A stretch of DNA of 20,333 nt from an uncultured Coriobacteriales bacterium. Lineage in GTDB: Bacteria > Actinomycetota > Coriobacteriia > Coriobacteriales > UMGS124. The DNA is taken from positions 1 through 20,333 of the forward strand of contig CABQHM010000058.1 of the NCBI GenBank assembly GCA_902464015.1, written 5' to 3'. Shown piece after piece: positions 1 through 7,606 of this stretch (positions are counted from its first letter, which is position 1; each line of letters opens with the position of its first letter). The position numbers and the translations under genes were made by a program. A model generated the notes under the pieces. It did no database searches and had not been told where the DNA came from. It saw only the letters and a program-made list of their open reading frames with translations.

Positions 1-521
1 CGGTACATGAGACGCACACAAATTGGGGAATAATAGATTTTTAGGTGCGCTTCCGGTCCCGCGGAGACGCCGGGTCCCGCGGCACAGGGCTCACAGTGAA
101 TTCGCCTGTTATAAACACCCCGCCTTTCTTCATACTCCCCATACCTGATAAATCCTGCTGTGCCGACAAAACCTTCCTCATGGGCATTCACCCGTCCCCC
201 TCTATATACGCGCGCTCCTCCGACTGCCTGCTCATAAACGTCCATGCTGCCGCGACAGTCTCTATATAGGTACGCCTGCCCATATCACTGCGTGTCTTCC
301 ATATATGCGCGCTCAACCTTGCTGCAAACCGTCCGTACCATCGCGTGCTTCTCTCTAAATGGCTCGTAAATGGCCTGAACACCGCTTGCCACAGTCCTGT
401 AATGTGCGCGAAATCCCCCATCAGCGTCTCGGCAACACGGGCGGCCCACCATGGTCGGCATCTTGTAGGGAGGTACCGGGGCCATGGCCCCCATCGCTTG
501 CATCAAAGGGAGCTGGTCAGC
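1..521. other. Non-coding or fully decayed stretch upstream of ucpA
   Basis: No reading frame here has a convincing start, ribosome site and recognisable protein. Read on the minus strand, the stretch contains three similar short words (around 199-212, 262-274 and 299-318) that translate in different frames to Tyr-Ile-Glu-like fragments. This could mean a badly decayed gene, but no family was recognisable. The last 20 bases carry the ribosome binding site (AAAGGGAGC) of the following gene. Confidence 0.4.
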
Positions 522-1311
522 ATGGGTAAGCTTGATGGGAAGATTGCCATTATCACAGGAGCTTCCAAGGGCATTGGGGCAGGTATCGCCCGTGTTTTCA
601 CCGAGGAGGGGGCGTGCGTGGTGCTCTCCGCCCGAGGCAACGACGTCTTGCAGTTCGCCGAGGAGCTGCAGGCAGCTGGCAGGGAAGCGGTCGGCTTTCG
701 CTACGACGTCAGCGACGCCCAGTCCTGCAAGGACCTTGTCGACTTCACCCTCAAGACGTACGGGACAATCGACATTCTCGACTGCAACGCCGGCATCTGC
801 ACGCTCAGCGACTTCCTTACCAGCGACGACGCGTGGCGCGATGCACATATCGACATCAACATCAAGGGTGTCTGGAACGTCTGCCGCGCGGCCCTGCCCA
901 CCATGGTGCGCAACAACGCCGGGTCCGTCGTCATCACCAGCTCGGTCACGGGCGACATGGTGGCCGATCCCGGTGAGGTCGCCTACGCCACGACGAAGGC
1001 CGCCCTTGTTGGGTTCACGAAGGCCCTTGCACGCGAAATGGCCCCGCACAACATCAGGGTCAACTGCATCTGCCCCGGATATGTGCAAACGCCCCTGGTA
1101 GAAGGTATGGCATGCCAATCGGACCCCGACGACCCCACACGTGCCATTTCGGCGATTGCCCATGCCGTGCCCCTGGGACACCCAGGCACACCCGATGAGT
1201 GCGGCGAGCTGCGCCTTCCTCGCCTCAAACGAGGCAAACTATATAACAGGAACTCAGATGGTAATTGACGGCGGCTCCACGCTTCCCGAGACCACCTCGA
1301 TGGGGCAGTAA
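522..1311 (+). pseudogene. ucpA: UcpA-type SDR family oxidoreductase, frameshifted near its C-terminus
   Basis: This is a short-chain dehydrogenase/reductase of the UcpA type. The start at 522 follows AAAGGGAGC and gives MGKLDGK. Visible motifs are the Rossmann cofactor motif TGASKGIG, an NAG-type motif as CNAG, the catalytic Ser in the VTGDMVADPGE stretch, and a YATTK catalytic Tyr/Lys pair. The pattern HIDINIKGVWNV followed by SSVTGDMVADPGE is, from memory, nearly that of Escherichia coli UcpA. The frame breaks at about 1206, just after Gly-Glu-Leu. The expected ending (AFLASNEANYITGTQ, then IDGGSTLPETTSMGQ) continues in another frame to the TAA at 1309-1311, two bases before the next start. 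About two bases are missing, so the uncorrected product ends with an unrelated tail at 1268. It led a catabolic operon whose other members are also broken. A single sequencing error here cannot be excluded, although the decayed neighbours argue for a real lesion. Confidence 0.85.
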
Positions 1312-1313
1312 TC

Positions 1314-2387
1314 ATGAGCGAGACTCAGACCACAGAGCTCATGCAGGACTCCGCGCTGTTCGACGATGTTGCCAAGCAGGCGCTGGGACGATACGAGTTC
1401 GACGGCGACGAGGCCAAGCTCCTCACCTTTTCGGAGAACTACACCTATCTTGTGCGCAATCCCATCACCGGGTCGAAGGACGCCGTGCTGCGCATCAGTC
1501 GCCCGGGCTACCACACGCTCGAGGAGCTTGAGGGCGAGATGGCGTGGCTGCGGCAGATCAACGACTACACGCCCCTCGTGGTGGCCAATCCCCTGCCCGC
1601 CCAGGACGGAAGCTACATCCAAAGCGTCATCGGGCCCAATGGGGCAACCCATCTCGACGCTCAACACGCACACACGCTACCTGCACGAAGGTATCGTGAA
1701 CTACGCCGAGCATCTCGGGCCCTGCTGCCCCCTGAAGTGGACCGGGCCATGTTCGAATGCTCGGGCTCGGAGGCCAACGACCTCGCCGTGCGCGTGGCCC
1801 GCGCAGCCACGGGTGGCACGGGCGTCATCGTGACATCGGAGGCATATCACGGCAACACAGCGCTGATAACGGGTCTGTCTCCCTCAATCGGGACTGACCA
1901 GCCCATGCTGCCCGACATGCGCATGATTCCCACACCTGACACCTGGCGCCTCGGAACAAACGACATCGGTGCATGGATGGCCGCGCGCGTGGCCGAGCAG
2001 ATCGCCGCTATGCGCAGGCACGGGTTCAAATTTGCCGCGCTGCTCGTAGACTCGAGGGCGAGCATATCCAGCAAAACGCCCTGGAAACGGGCCTTTTGTT
2101 CAAAAACGCCCTCATCGATGCGGCAAAACGTCACCCTTGTCTGGGAGATGTGCGTGGGGCGGGCTTCTTCATCGGCGTCGACGTCGTAAAGCCCGGCACA
2201 AAGGAGCCCGACTACGAGCATGCCGTCGACTTCATCGAGGCCATGCATGAGCACCACGTCCTGACCTCGCTGTGCGGGCCCGCCGGCAACATCTTGAAGA
2301 TCCGTCCGCCTTTGGTGTTCAGCCCCAACGACGTCGACCGCCGCGCCACAAGAAGGTGGCCTCAAGAAGACGCTCAAGCTTCTGTAC
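1314..2387 (+). pseudogene. Remnant of a phosphotransferase / class III aminotransferase fusion
   Basis: Residues 1-110 from the ATG at 1314 resemble the N-terminal lobe of an aminoglycoside-phosphotransferase-fold small-molecule kinase (KLLTFSENYTYLVRNP, then AVLRISRPGYH). Near 1645 the reading jumps out of frame into a class III PLP aminotransferase (NTHTRYLHEGIVNYAEHL). A missing C in the run at about 1719 shifts frame again into a stretch with MFECSGSEANDLAVRVARA and TSEAYHGNT. Near 2055 a further deletion removes the segment that would carry the PLP-binding lysine. The C-terminal part resumes in a third frame (LGDVRGAGFFIGVD, then LKIRPPLVFSPNDVDR), with another break near 2345 before a GLKKTLKLL remnant. 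Intact relatives are fusions of about 1000 residues with an M23-like middle domain, as in the hydroxylysine-kinase/phospho-lyase-like family. More than half is missing here, so it cannot be functional. Confidence 0.85.
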
Positions 2388-2642
2388 GTGTACACCCTTG
2401 CCACTGGCGCCATCTTCACGTTTTCACGTGCGGAGGAGACGGTGGAGGTGGTGGCGGCGCGCGGCAAATGCGCCCGCTACCTGGGCATAGAGGAAGGCTA
2501 CCCCGTGCTGCACGTGCTCTCGCGCCTCTTCGACGATACAGGGGCAGTCGCTGTTGCCTCATGCGACTCATACAACCACAACCTCGTGCACCTAACGGTG
2601 ACAAGCGGGGCCATGGCAGCAGAAAACCCGCCGGCCCCGTAA
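2388..2642 (+). pseudogene. C-terminal fragment of a GntR-family regulator (UTRA effector domain)
   Basis: The frame ending at 2642 reads SRAEETVEVVAARGKCARYLGIEEG and then PVLHVLSRLFDDTGAVAVASCDSYN. This matches the end of a UTRA ligand-binding domain: the E-x-V-x-A... pattern, L-G-I-x-x-G-x-P-V-L, then a hydrophobic strand and a Ser...Tyr-x-x-N stretch. No helix-turn-helix part is present. The upstream end fuses directly onto the aminotransferase remnant near 2390-2425, so one deletion removed the aminotransferase end and the regulator's DNA-binding half. It was probably the local regulator of the ucpA/aminotransferase operon. The ATG at 2388 is unlikely to be a genuine start. Confidence 0.6.
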
Positions 2643-2690
2643 CGCCTGCAAGAGCTTCATTCGAGAAGGAGACTGACCATACCCTACGCA

Positions 2691-2960
2691 ATGACAGCCG
2701 CACTCATCATCTGCACTCCATCGTTCGCCCTGTTTGCCCTGGCAGGATACAAGGCGTTTTATCTGGGAGAATCCACAAGCGTCAGTAAGACCTGCGGGAG
2801 TACCGCGAGCCAAAGCAAGCAATGCATCCCATGGGCCACAGCGACCTGTGCCTCATTTGCTGCCTTCATCGTTTCGGGAGCTGTGTTCCTCGTCCTGCAC
2901 TTGGTGTGGGGCCGGAGGGCGCCCCTGGAAAACGAGTCCCCCGTAGATGAAGGGCGTCTT
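2691..2960 (+). pseudogene. Fragment of an unidentified membrane protein (two membrane segments)
   Basis: From the ATG at 2691 the frame encodes two hydrophobic segments, TAALIICTPSFALFALAGYKAF and, after a polar linker, a stretch ending in AFIVSGAVFLVLHLVWG, followed by a charged tail. AGAAGGAG lies about 23 bases upstream, too far for this ATG, so the true start may be lost. The frame stays open to 3269 but becomes Arg-rich and antisense to the PlsY-like gene, so that part is not credible coding sequence. Given its position after the catabolic remnants it may be the end of their permease, but the family was not recognised. Confidence 0.35.
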
Positions 2961-3018
2961 CTGGCCTGTGGGCGCCTCGTGGATAGCAGGCGACTCGTGG
3001 ATGGCAGGTGCCTCCGAA

Positions 3019-3657
3019 CTAGTGCGCATCCCCTGGCAGGCGCAGATGGGAGAAGCGCGCCTGGTCCTCGCTGGCAAGGTCGGGCCAAATCCTCTTGCGA
3101 GCAACGAGCGACACCAGCAGCATGCCGACCACGACGCCGGGCACAAGGCGCCCCAGGCAGGCACCCACGACGCCCAAGACCGGCAGCACAACGAAGGCGA
3201 GAATGGACCGCACGCTGTTATCGATACCCGGGACAAGCAAAAGCCCCAGGTAGAGCGCGGCCAGCATGATAAAGGGGCCGTCGCAAGGAAGCAGACCCAG
3301 CAGCACGCCGAAGCTCGTGGCGATGCACATGCCGCCCTTGAAGCCGAAGAAGCAGGGGCGAGCGTGACCCAAAACCGGCGCCGCCATGACAAGGGAGAGC
3401 GCGGGCGACGCCATGCCGAACGCGCGGCAGAAGAGCCAAACGGGAAGAAGGCCTTTCAATATGTCGCACGCCACAGACAGGGCGCCGCACCAAAATCCCC
3501 CGTATATAAAGGCGTTGGAGGACCCAGGATTGCGGTTCGCGCTGACTTCCATCAAGCTCTTGCCGTGGAAGAAACGCATGAACAGTTCCGAATACAGCAC
3601 GCTGCCCGACAAGTAGCCCAGCACGATATAGAGAAAGGGCGCGTTAAGCGCGTCCAT
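3019..3657 (-). CDS. PlsY-like acyl-phosphate:glycerol-3-phosphate acyltransferase (divergent)
   Basis: A 212-residue, strongly hydrophobic protein with about five to six membrane segments, the usual PlsY length. PlsY transfers an acyl group from acyl-phosphate to glycerol-3-phosphate, the first step of membrane phospholipid synthesis. Recognisable family sites are NPGSSNAF (motif 1), PVLGHARPCFFGFKGG (the GH and KGG region) and ATSFGVLLGL. Two normally conserved points differ: the arginine that usually follows the NPG-x-x-N motif is absent, and the second lysine of KGGKxVAT is Met (KGGMCIAT). It may therefore be a paralogue with altered substrate use. The start at 3657 is chosen because AAGGGG lies 8 bases upstream; the alternative GTG at 3666 would sit on that site. 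It overlaps the end of the glycosyltransferase gene by 14 bases, which implies one operon and probable translational coupling. Confidence 0.75.
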   Translation of the reverse strand: MDALNAPFLYIVLGYLSGSVLYSELFMRFFHGKSLMEVSANRNPGSSNAFIYGGFWCGALSVACDILKGLLPVWLFCRAFGMASPALSLVMAAPVLGHARPCFFGFKGGMCIATSFGVLLGLLPCDGPFIMLAALYLGLLLVPGIDNSVRSILAFVVLPVLGVVGACLGRLVPGVVVGMLLVSLVARKRIWPDLASEDQARFSHLRLPGDAH

Positions 3658-5104
3658 TGTCGCCACCCCTTCGATTGCGGCCTAGCTTGTGATGCATGCC
3701 ACGGGCGATACGCACGCGAAGCCTGGCGGCAACGGCGTGAGGGCCGATGGGCTCAGAGGCGGAAGCCAGGTCTGCGTGTCCCACCTGGTCGCGAGGCACC
3801 TGGTTCGCATGGCCCACCCGGCCGTGGGTCATCTGGCTCGGACATCCCACTTGGCCTTCGTGCCCCGCTTGGCGGCAAGGCACCTGGCCCGTGTGCCCCG
3901 CTTGGCCACAAGGCGCCTGGCCCATGTATCCCGCCTGGCTGCGGGCCGCCTGATTGCAAGCTTCTCCCATCATCGCCAAGACCTTCTCGGCGCAGCTGTG
4001 CACACCAAGGCCCTGCGCATACTCGATATATTGCCTGCTCAAAGCTGCAAGATCGGAGCGATTCTCGTAAAGCCAGTCGAGTTTGACGGCAAGGTCGACG
4101 GCGTTTGCATGCGAGAAGATGTTGTGCTCGGTGAGCGCGTAGGCCTTCGTTGAGGAGAGGGAGGCGTCGGAAATGACGGGCACACAGCCGCACGCAAACG
4201 CCTCCATGCACGACATGCCCTCGACCTCCACATCGGCACAATGCACGTAGACATCGTTTGCGCACATGAGATCGCGCAGCTTGTCCTGCTCGAAAAAGCC
4301 GAAATCGACATTGAGCCCGAGGTCGGCCGCCTTCTTGCGAAGCTCGGCCTCGATGGGACCCTTGCCGGCAAGCGTCACGCGCATCTGCCCGCCATGCTTG
4401 GCCTGGGCAATCGCCTCGAGGAGGGTTGCCTGGTTCTTCTCAGGAGCAAAGCGCCCCACGCTCAACACGCGCAGTACGCCGGGCAAATCGGCGACACCGG
4501 CCTGGTGGGCAGAAGAGACCCTGCCTGCCTCCAGCCGCCTTTTGCCCGCATCGATGAACGCCTGCGCGATACCGTTCGAAATCACTTCGAGCTTGGCTGT
4601 TGCCCCGACTTCGGCCAGCCTGTCGCGAACCTGGGCCGTGGGGCACTGCACGCATAGGCAGCGGTTGTACACGCCAGAGACAAACGACCGCAAGAAACAC
4701 CTGTTCACAGGGTCGATCTCACCCAGATGCACGGCATACGTCATGTTTTCGGGGTAGAGGTGGAAGGTGCCCGTCACCGGCTTGCCCGCACGCCGCGCCT
4801 CCCTGGCGGCCAGACGGCACACGAGAAAGGGATCCTCGACGTGCACGACATCGGCCCAGGCCACGGCCTTGCGAATGATGCGCATGTCGGCGCGGGCGAA
4901 CGTGAAGCCCTCTTTCTCGATGATGCCCGAGAACACCGGGATGCGCACGACGCCAAGCGGGTAGTCGAGGGCGCCGTAGCGGTCGTTCGTGGCAATGCGA
5001 ACCTCGTGACCCGCCGCACGGAACTCCTCGACAAAGCGCTGCGTGGAGATGCACATGCCGTTTGACTTGTTGAGGTAGTCGTTAATGACGATGAGGATCT
5101 TCAC
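3644..5104 (-). CDS. GT4-family glycosyltransferase, probably lipid-directed, with repetitive C-terminal tail
   Basis: A 486-residue GT-B-fold glycosyltransferase. The N-terminal acceptor domain begins KILIVINDYLNKSNGMCIST, and HVEDPFLVCRLAAREA with TGTFHLYPEN are typical of diacylglycerol glucosyltransferases. The C-terminal nucleotide-sugar domain has SVGRFAPEKNQATLLEA and the E-x7-E region EGMSCMEAFACGCVPVISD. The GTG at 5104 is preferred: it begins the beta-strand at the normal point and has GAAAGG 10 bases upstream; the longer frame to 5254 adds an unlikely Cys-rich leader. After about residue 400 comes a tail of roughly 85 residues with near-repeats of QAGHxGQVPC, ending in a basic stretch. 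Overlap with the PlsY-like gene suggests a shared role in making or decorating membrane glycolipids (inference). The sugar and acceptor cannot be read from sequence. Confidence 0.85.
   Translation of the reverse strand: MKILIVINDYLNKSNGMCISTQRFVEEFRAAGHEVRIATNDRYGALDYPLGVVRIPVFSGIIEKEGFTFARADMRIIRKAVAWADVVHVEDPFLVCRLAAREARRAGKPVTGTFHLYPENMTYAVHLGEIDPVNRCFLRSFVSGVYNRCLCVQCPTAQVRDRLAEVGATAKLEVISNGIAQAFIDAGKRRLEAGRVSSAHQAGVADLPGVLRVLSVGRFAPEKNQATLLEAIAQAKHGGQMRVTLAGKGPIEAELRKKAADLGLNVDFGFFEQDKLRDLMCANDVYVHCADVEVEGMSCMEAFACGCVPVISDASLSSTKAYALTEHNIFSHANAVDLAVKLDWLYENRSDLAALSRQYIEYAQGLGVHSCAEKVLAMMGEACNQAARSQAGYMGQAPCGQAGHTGQVPCRQAGHEGQVGCPSQMTHGRVGHANQVPRDQVGHADLASASEPIGPHAVAARLRVRIARGMHHKLGRNRRGGDNGRA
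3762..3956 (-). repeat. 33-bp degenerate tandem repeats encoding the glycosyltransferase tail
   Basis: Within the 3' part of the glycosyltransferase gene a unit of about 33 bp (11 codons) recurs: SQAGYMGQAPC, GQAGHTGQVPC, RQAGHEGQVGC, then more degenerate copies (RVGHANQVPRD, QVGHADLAS). The first three copies are clear, the last two diverged. The repeats keep the reading frame and enrich Gln, Gly, His and Cys. Confidence 0.8.
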
Positions 5105-5158
5105 GCGAGGCAGGCCTTTCGAGCAGATTCGAGCAGGGGACACAGCGTAGAACTGCAC

Positions 5159-5187
5159 AGCATAAGGTGATTTGTACCCCGTTGGAA
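5159..5187 (-). promoter_or_regulatory. Possible promoter of the glycosyltransferase/PlsY-like operon
   Basis: In the 211-bp gap between the methyltransferase stop and the glycosyltransferase start, the minus strand has TTCCAA (5187-5182) and TATGCT (5164-5159) separated by 17 bases. Both hexamers match consensus only partly (3 and 4 of 6). No clear terminator for the methyltransferase gene was seen in the same gap. Confidence 0.25.
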
Positions 5188-5315
5188 GAGTCTGCACACC
5201 CTCGCCGCAGCACGGAAAGCAAGCAAGGGGCAAGAGGGCACGCTGGCGAGGCAACGGGGATTAGGAACGACGCCGCGGCACGATGCTTGCAGACAAATGA
5301 GCGCAGGCGGAGGCG

Positions 5316-6011
5316 TTACGCGAACGCCCGGACCACGGCGCTCTCAAAAGTCAGGCCAGAGAGCGACTCGATTGCGTCTTCGCGCTGAGGCTCGAGGGGC
5401 TGTTCGTTGAGGAATTCCCAGCTAGAGAAGCCAGCTTCCTGCAAGATGCGTACAAGTTCCTCTTTTGTGGGAGCCGTCGCAAAGACATTGGCAACAGGAG
5501 CGGCGGGACCCGCTTTGCTGAGAGGCGGCAGGGGCTGGAGAGCCAGCACTGCGTCGTGATAGAGATACCCACCGGGAGCAAGGACTCGGGCAATCTCACT
5601 GAACGCCTTAAGGCGGTCGGACGCAAAATTGAGCACGCTGTTGACCACAACGACATCGATGGATGCGTCTTTGATACCGGCCGCAAGCAGGTCGGTTGGG
5701 TCAGCCTGGACGAGACGCATATGCTGCCGCCAGGCATCGCCCGCCCAGTGCTGCTGGGGCGCGAGCTCTTGCGCGGCGGCGATTTTCTCCGCCGAAGAAT
5801 CAGTCCCAACGACGAATCCACCCTCGCCCACCCGGTCGGCAATCTTGAACGCGCCCAGGCCCTTGCGGCACTCGATGTCAAGCACGCGCTTGCCGGAAAG
5901 ATCGTCGGGTAGCACCATGACGCAGCGAGTATGCCGGCGGGCATTGCGACGCCGCTTCGCCTCGGTGCTGGATTCAGCGTCCACATGCGTTGCATTGTCG
6001 GCAACGTTCAT
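5316..6011 (-). CDS. Class I SAM-dependent methyltransferase (ArsM-like Rossmann domain)
   Basis: A 231-residue protein. The start at 6011 is preferred over in-frame ATGs at 6059 and 6077 because AAAGGGG lies 5 bases upstream. Residues 43-55 form motif I (VLDIECRKGLGAF), with Glu-Cys-Arg in place of the more usual Gly-Cys-Gly. Further on are GTDSSAEKIAAAQ (ribose-binding acidic residue), DVVVVNSVLNFASD, and EIARVLAPGGYLYHDAVLA (post-motif-III loop). The order and the VNSVLNF pattern recall arsenite methyltransferase-type enzymes, but the conserved arsenite-binding cysteines of ArsM could not be identified, so the substrate is left open. It stands alone, with its own promoter region carrying an inverted-repeat operator. 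Confidence 0.7.
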   Translation of the reverse strand: MNVADNATHVDAESSTEAKRRRNARRHTRCVMVLPDDLSGKRVLDIECRKGLGAFKIADRVGEGGFVVGTDSSAEKIAAAQELAPQQHWAGDAWRQHMRLVQADPTDLLAAGIKDASIDVVVVNSVLNFASDRLKAFSEIARVLAPGGYLYHDAVLALQPLPPLSKAGPAAPVANVFATAPTKEELVRILQEAGFSSWEFLNEQPLEPQREDAIESLSGLTFESAVVRAFA

Positions 6012-6053
6012 ACGAGCCCCTTTCACGTGCGCGTCAACCAAGCGGTCATTCAT

Positions 6054-6138
6054 TAACATACATTTCAGGAAAATCAAAAATGCGTATCCAGGTATTTTGC
6101 TGATTTAACATACATTTCAACGAGTGAAATGTATGTTA
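6054..6138. promoter_or_regulatory. Operator: perfect 14-bp inverted repeat plus a third copy, upstream of the methyltransferase
   Basis: TAACATACATTTCA occurs at 6054-6067 and again at 6106-6119, and its exact reverse complement is at 6125-6138. The last two form a perfect 14-bp dyad with a 5-base spacer; the first copy lies 52 bp from the second in direct orientation. On the minus strand the dyad overlaps a possible -35 TTGAAA (6120-6115), with a weak -10 AAATAC (6097-6092) at 17 bp. This is the layout of a repressor binding site controlling the methyltransferase. No regulator gene lies immediately adjacent; the nearest is the MarR gene at 7607-8122, whose own upstream region shows a different motif. 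Confidence 0.7.
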
Positions 6139-6183
6139 TTTCGGAACCAGTATACCCCTCCCCGGGTATATAGAGAAGCAGAA

Positions 6184-6222
6184 AGGCCGACAGGGATGCA
6201 GGTGCGCATGTCCCGTCGGCCT
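6184..6222 (-). terminator. Probable rho-independent terminator of the MarR-MATE operon
   Basis: AGGCCGACAGGGA (6184-6196) pairs with TCCCGTCGGCCT (6211-6222) with one bulged base and a 14-base loop. On the minus strand the stem is followed by a pyrimidine-rich run TTTCTGCTTCTC. It lies 43 bases past the MATE stop codon in the right orientation. Confidence 0.6.
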
Positions 6223-6264
6223 CGCATTCAGCCAAACACTATCCGCCGAAGCAATCGCTTGGCA

Positions 6265-7599
6265 TTACTGCAGGTAGCCGTAGTTCTTGCGCAGTCCGGC
6301 AAGGAAGCCGCAGGTCAAAAGCACCGACATGGCCTCGGCCACCAGGATGGCGTACCAGATGCCCATCTCGCCCATAATCATGGGCAGCACGATGACGGCG
6401 CCGCACTCGAAGACCAGGGTGCGCACGAACGAGATGACTGCCGACACCAGGCCGTTGTTGAGCGCCGTGAAGAACGCCGACCCGTAGATGGAAAAACCCG
6501 CCAGTAGCAGCGTGAACGAGTAGATGGAGAGTGCTTGCACGGTGAGTTCGAGAACGCCCTCGTCGTAGCCCACGAAGAGCATCGCGATGGGGCGGGCCAG
6601 CGACACGGCGAGCACCGTGAGAATCACGTTGAGGGCGGCGACCACGCTCACGCTCTTCTTGAACAGGTTCGTCAGCTCCGCCTTGTTTTGCGCACCGTAC
6701 TGGTAGCTCACAAGCGGCGCCGAGCCCATCGAGAAGCCCATCACGAACGATACAAAGATCCAGATGACGTACTGGATGACGCCGTAGGCAGCCACGCCGT
6801 CGGCACCAATGAAGGTCATGAGCTGGTAGTTGTACAGCATCGAGACGAGCGACATAGACAGGTTTGCCACAAGCTCGGAAGCACCGTTCGTGCACGCTTT
6901 GCCCAGAGCGCGCAGGTCAACTACGGGCTTGCCCAGACGCAGGTTGCTCGGGTTCTTGCGTGCAAAGTAGAGAAGAGGCAGACCGCCACCGATGACCTGG
7001 CTGATTGCCGTAGCGATGGCCGCACCGGCAAGGCCCCATCCGAAGACAATGATGAACAGGGCATCGAGCACGATGTTTGTCACGCCTGCGCCAATGATGA
7101 CGGCAAGGCCGACCTTCGGCTTGCCCGCTGCGGGCAAGAAGCTCTGAAATGCCTGCTGTAACATGAGCGCGGGCAAGGCGATCGCACAGATGGTACCGTA
7201 AAGGACGGCCAGATCGAGCAGCGAGCCGGTCGCCTTGAACAGCTGGCCCACCGGGCGCATGAAGATGATACCGAGCACCGCAGACACGACACCCACGGCA
7301 AGGATGGTGTAGATGATGAGCGAGAACAGGCCGTTTGCCCGCTCCTTCTTGCCCTCGCCCAGCGTCTTAGCCACGAGCGCCGTGCCGCCGGTACCGAACA
7401 TCATGCCCAGCGCGCCAATCATCATGATGAACGGGTAGATGAGGTTGAGGGCAGAAAACGCTTCCTTGCTCACGAAGTTGGAGACGAACAGGCCGTCGAT
7501 GACACCGTAGATGCTGGTAAACACCATCATGACGGCCGTTGGGGCAGTAAAGCGCAGAAGCTTTCCCAGCGTGAAGTGCTCTGAAATATCGATTGGCAT
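6265..7599 (-). CDS. MATE family efflux transporter (MepA-like)
   Basis: A 444-residue integral membrane protein with about twelve hydrophobic segments in two homologous halves, the standard MATE size. MATE pumps export cationic drugs and metabolites in exchange for Na+ or H+. The N-terminus (LGKLLRFTAPTAVMMVFTSI, then DGLFVSNFVS) and GTGGTALVAKTLGEGKKERAN are typical of the MepA branch. The second half has FSMGSAPLVSYQYGAQN, the matching repeat element. The ribosome site AAGGAG lies 10 bases before the ATG and overlaps the end of the upstream MarR gene, so the two are cotranscribed. In Staphylococcus aureus the MarR-type repressor MepR controls mepA in the same arrangement, so drug- or metabolite-induced derepression is likely here (inference). 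No lesion was seen. Confidence 0.92.
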   Translation of the reverse strand: MPIDISEHFTLGKLLRFTAPTAVMMVFTSIYGVIDGLFVSNFVSKEAFSALNLIYPFIMMIGALGMMFGTGGTALVAKTLGEGKKERANGLFSLIIYTILAVGVVSAVLGIIFMRPVGQLFKATGSLLDLAVLYGTICAIALPALMLQQAFQSFLPAAGKPKVGLAVIIGAGVTNIVLDALFIIVFGWGLAGAAIATAISQVIGGGLPLLYFARKNPSNLRLGKPVVDLRALGKACTNGASELVANLSMSLVSMLYNYQLMTFIGADGVAAYGVIQYVIWIFVSFVMGFSMGSAPLVSYQYGAQNKAELTNLFKKSVSVVAALNVILTVLAVSLARPIAMLFVGYDEGVLELTVQALSIYSFTLLLAGFSIYGSAFFTALNNGLVSAVISFVRTLVFECGAVIVLPMIMGEMGIWYAILVAEAMSVLLTCGFLAGLRKNYGYLQ

Positions 7600-7606
7600 T
7601 TTTGAA

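Noticed and set aside
345..521. An extended N-terminus for the SDR gene
   Set aside because: The SDR family begins at MGKLDGK; the ribosome site at 505-512 fits the ATG at 522 and the upstream residues look non-coding.
285..1181. A 298-residue open frame on the minus strand
   Set aside because: It is mostly antisense to the recognisable ucpA-type gene and shows no family features.
2947..4086. A 379-residue open frame on the plus strand
   Set aside because: It is antisense to the PlsY-like and glycosyltransferase genes, is Arg/Gly/Pro/His-rich, and is a product of high GC content.
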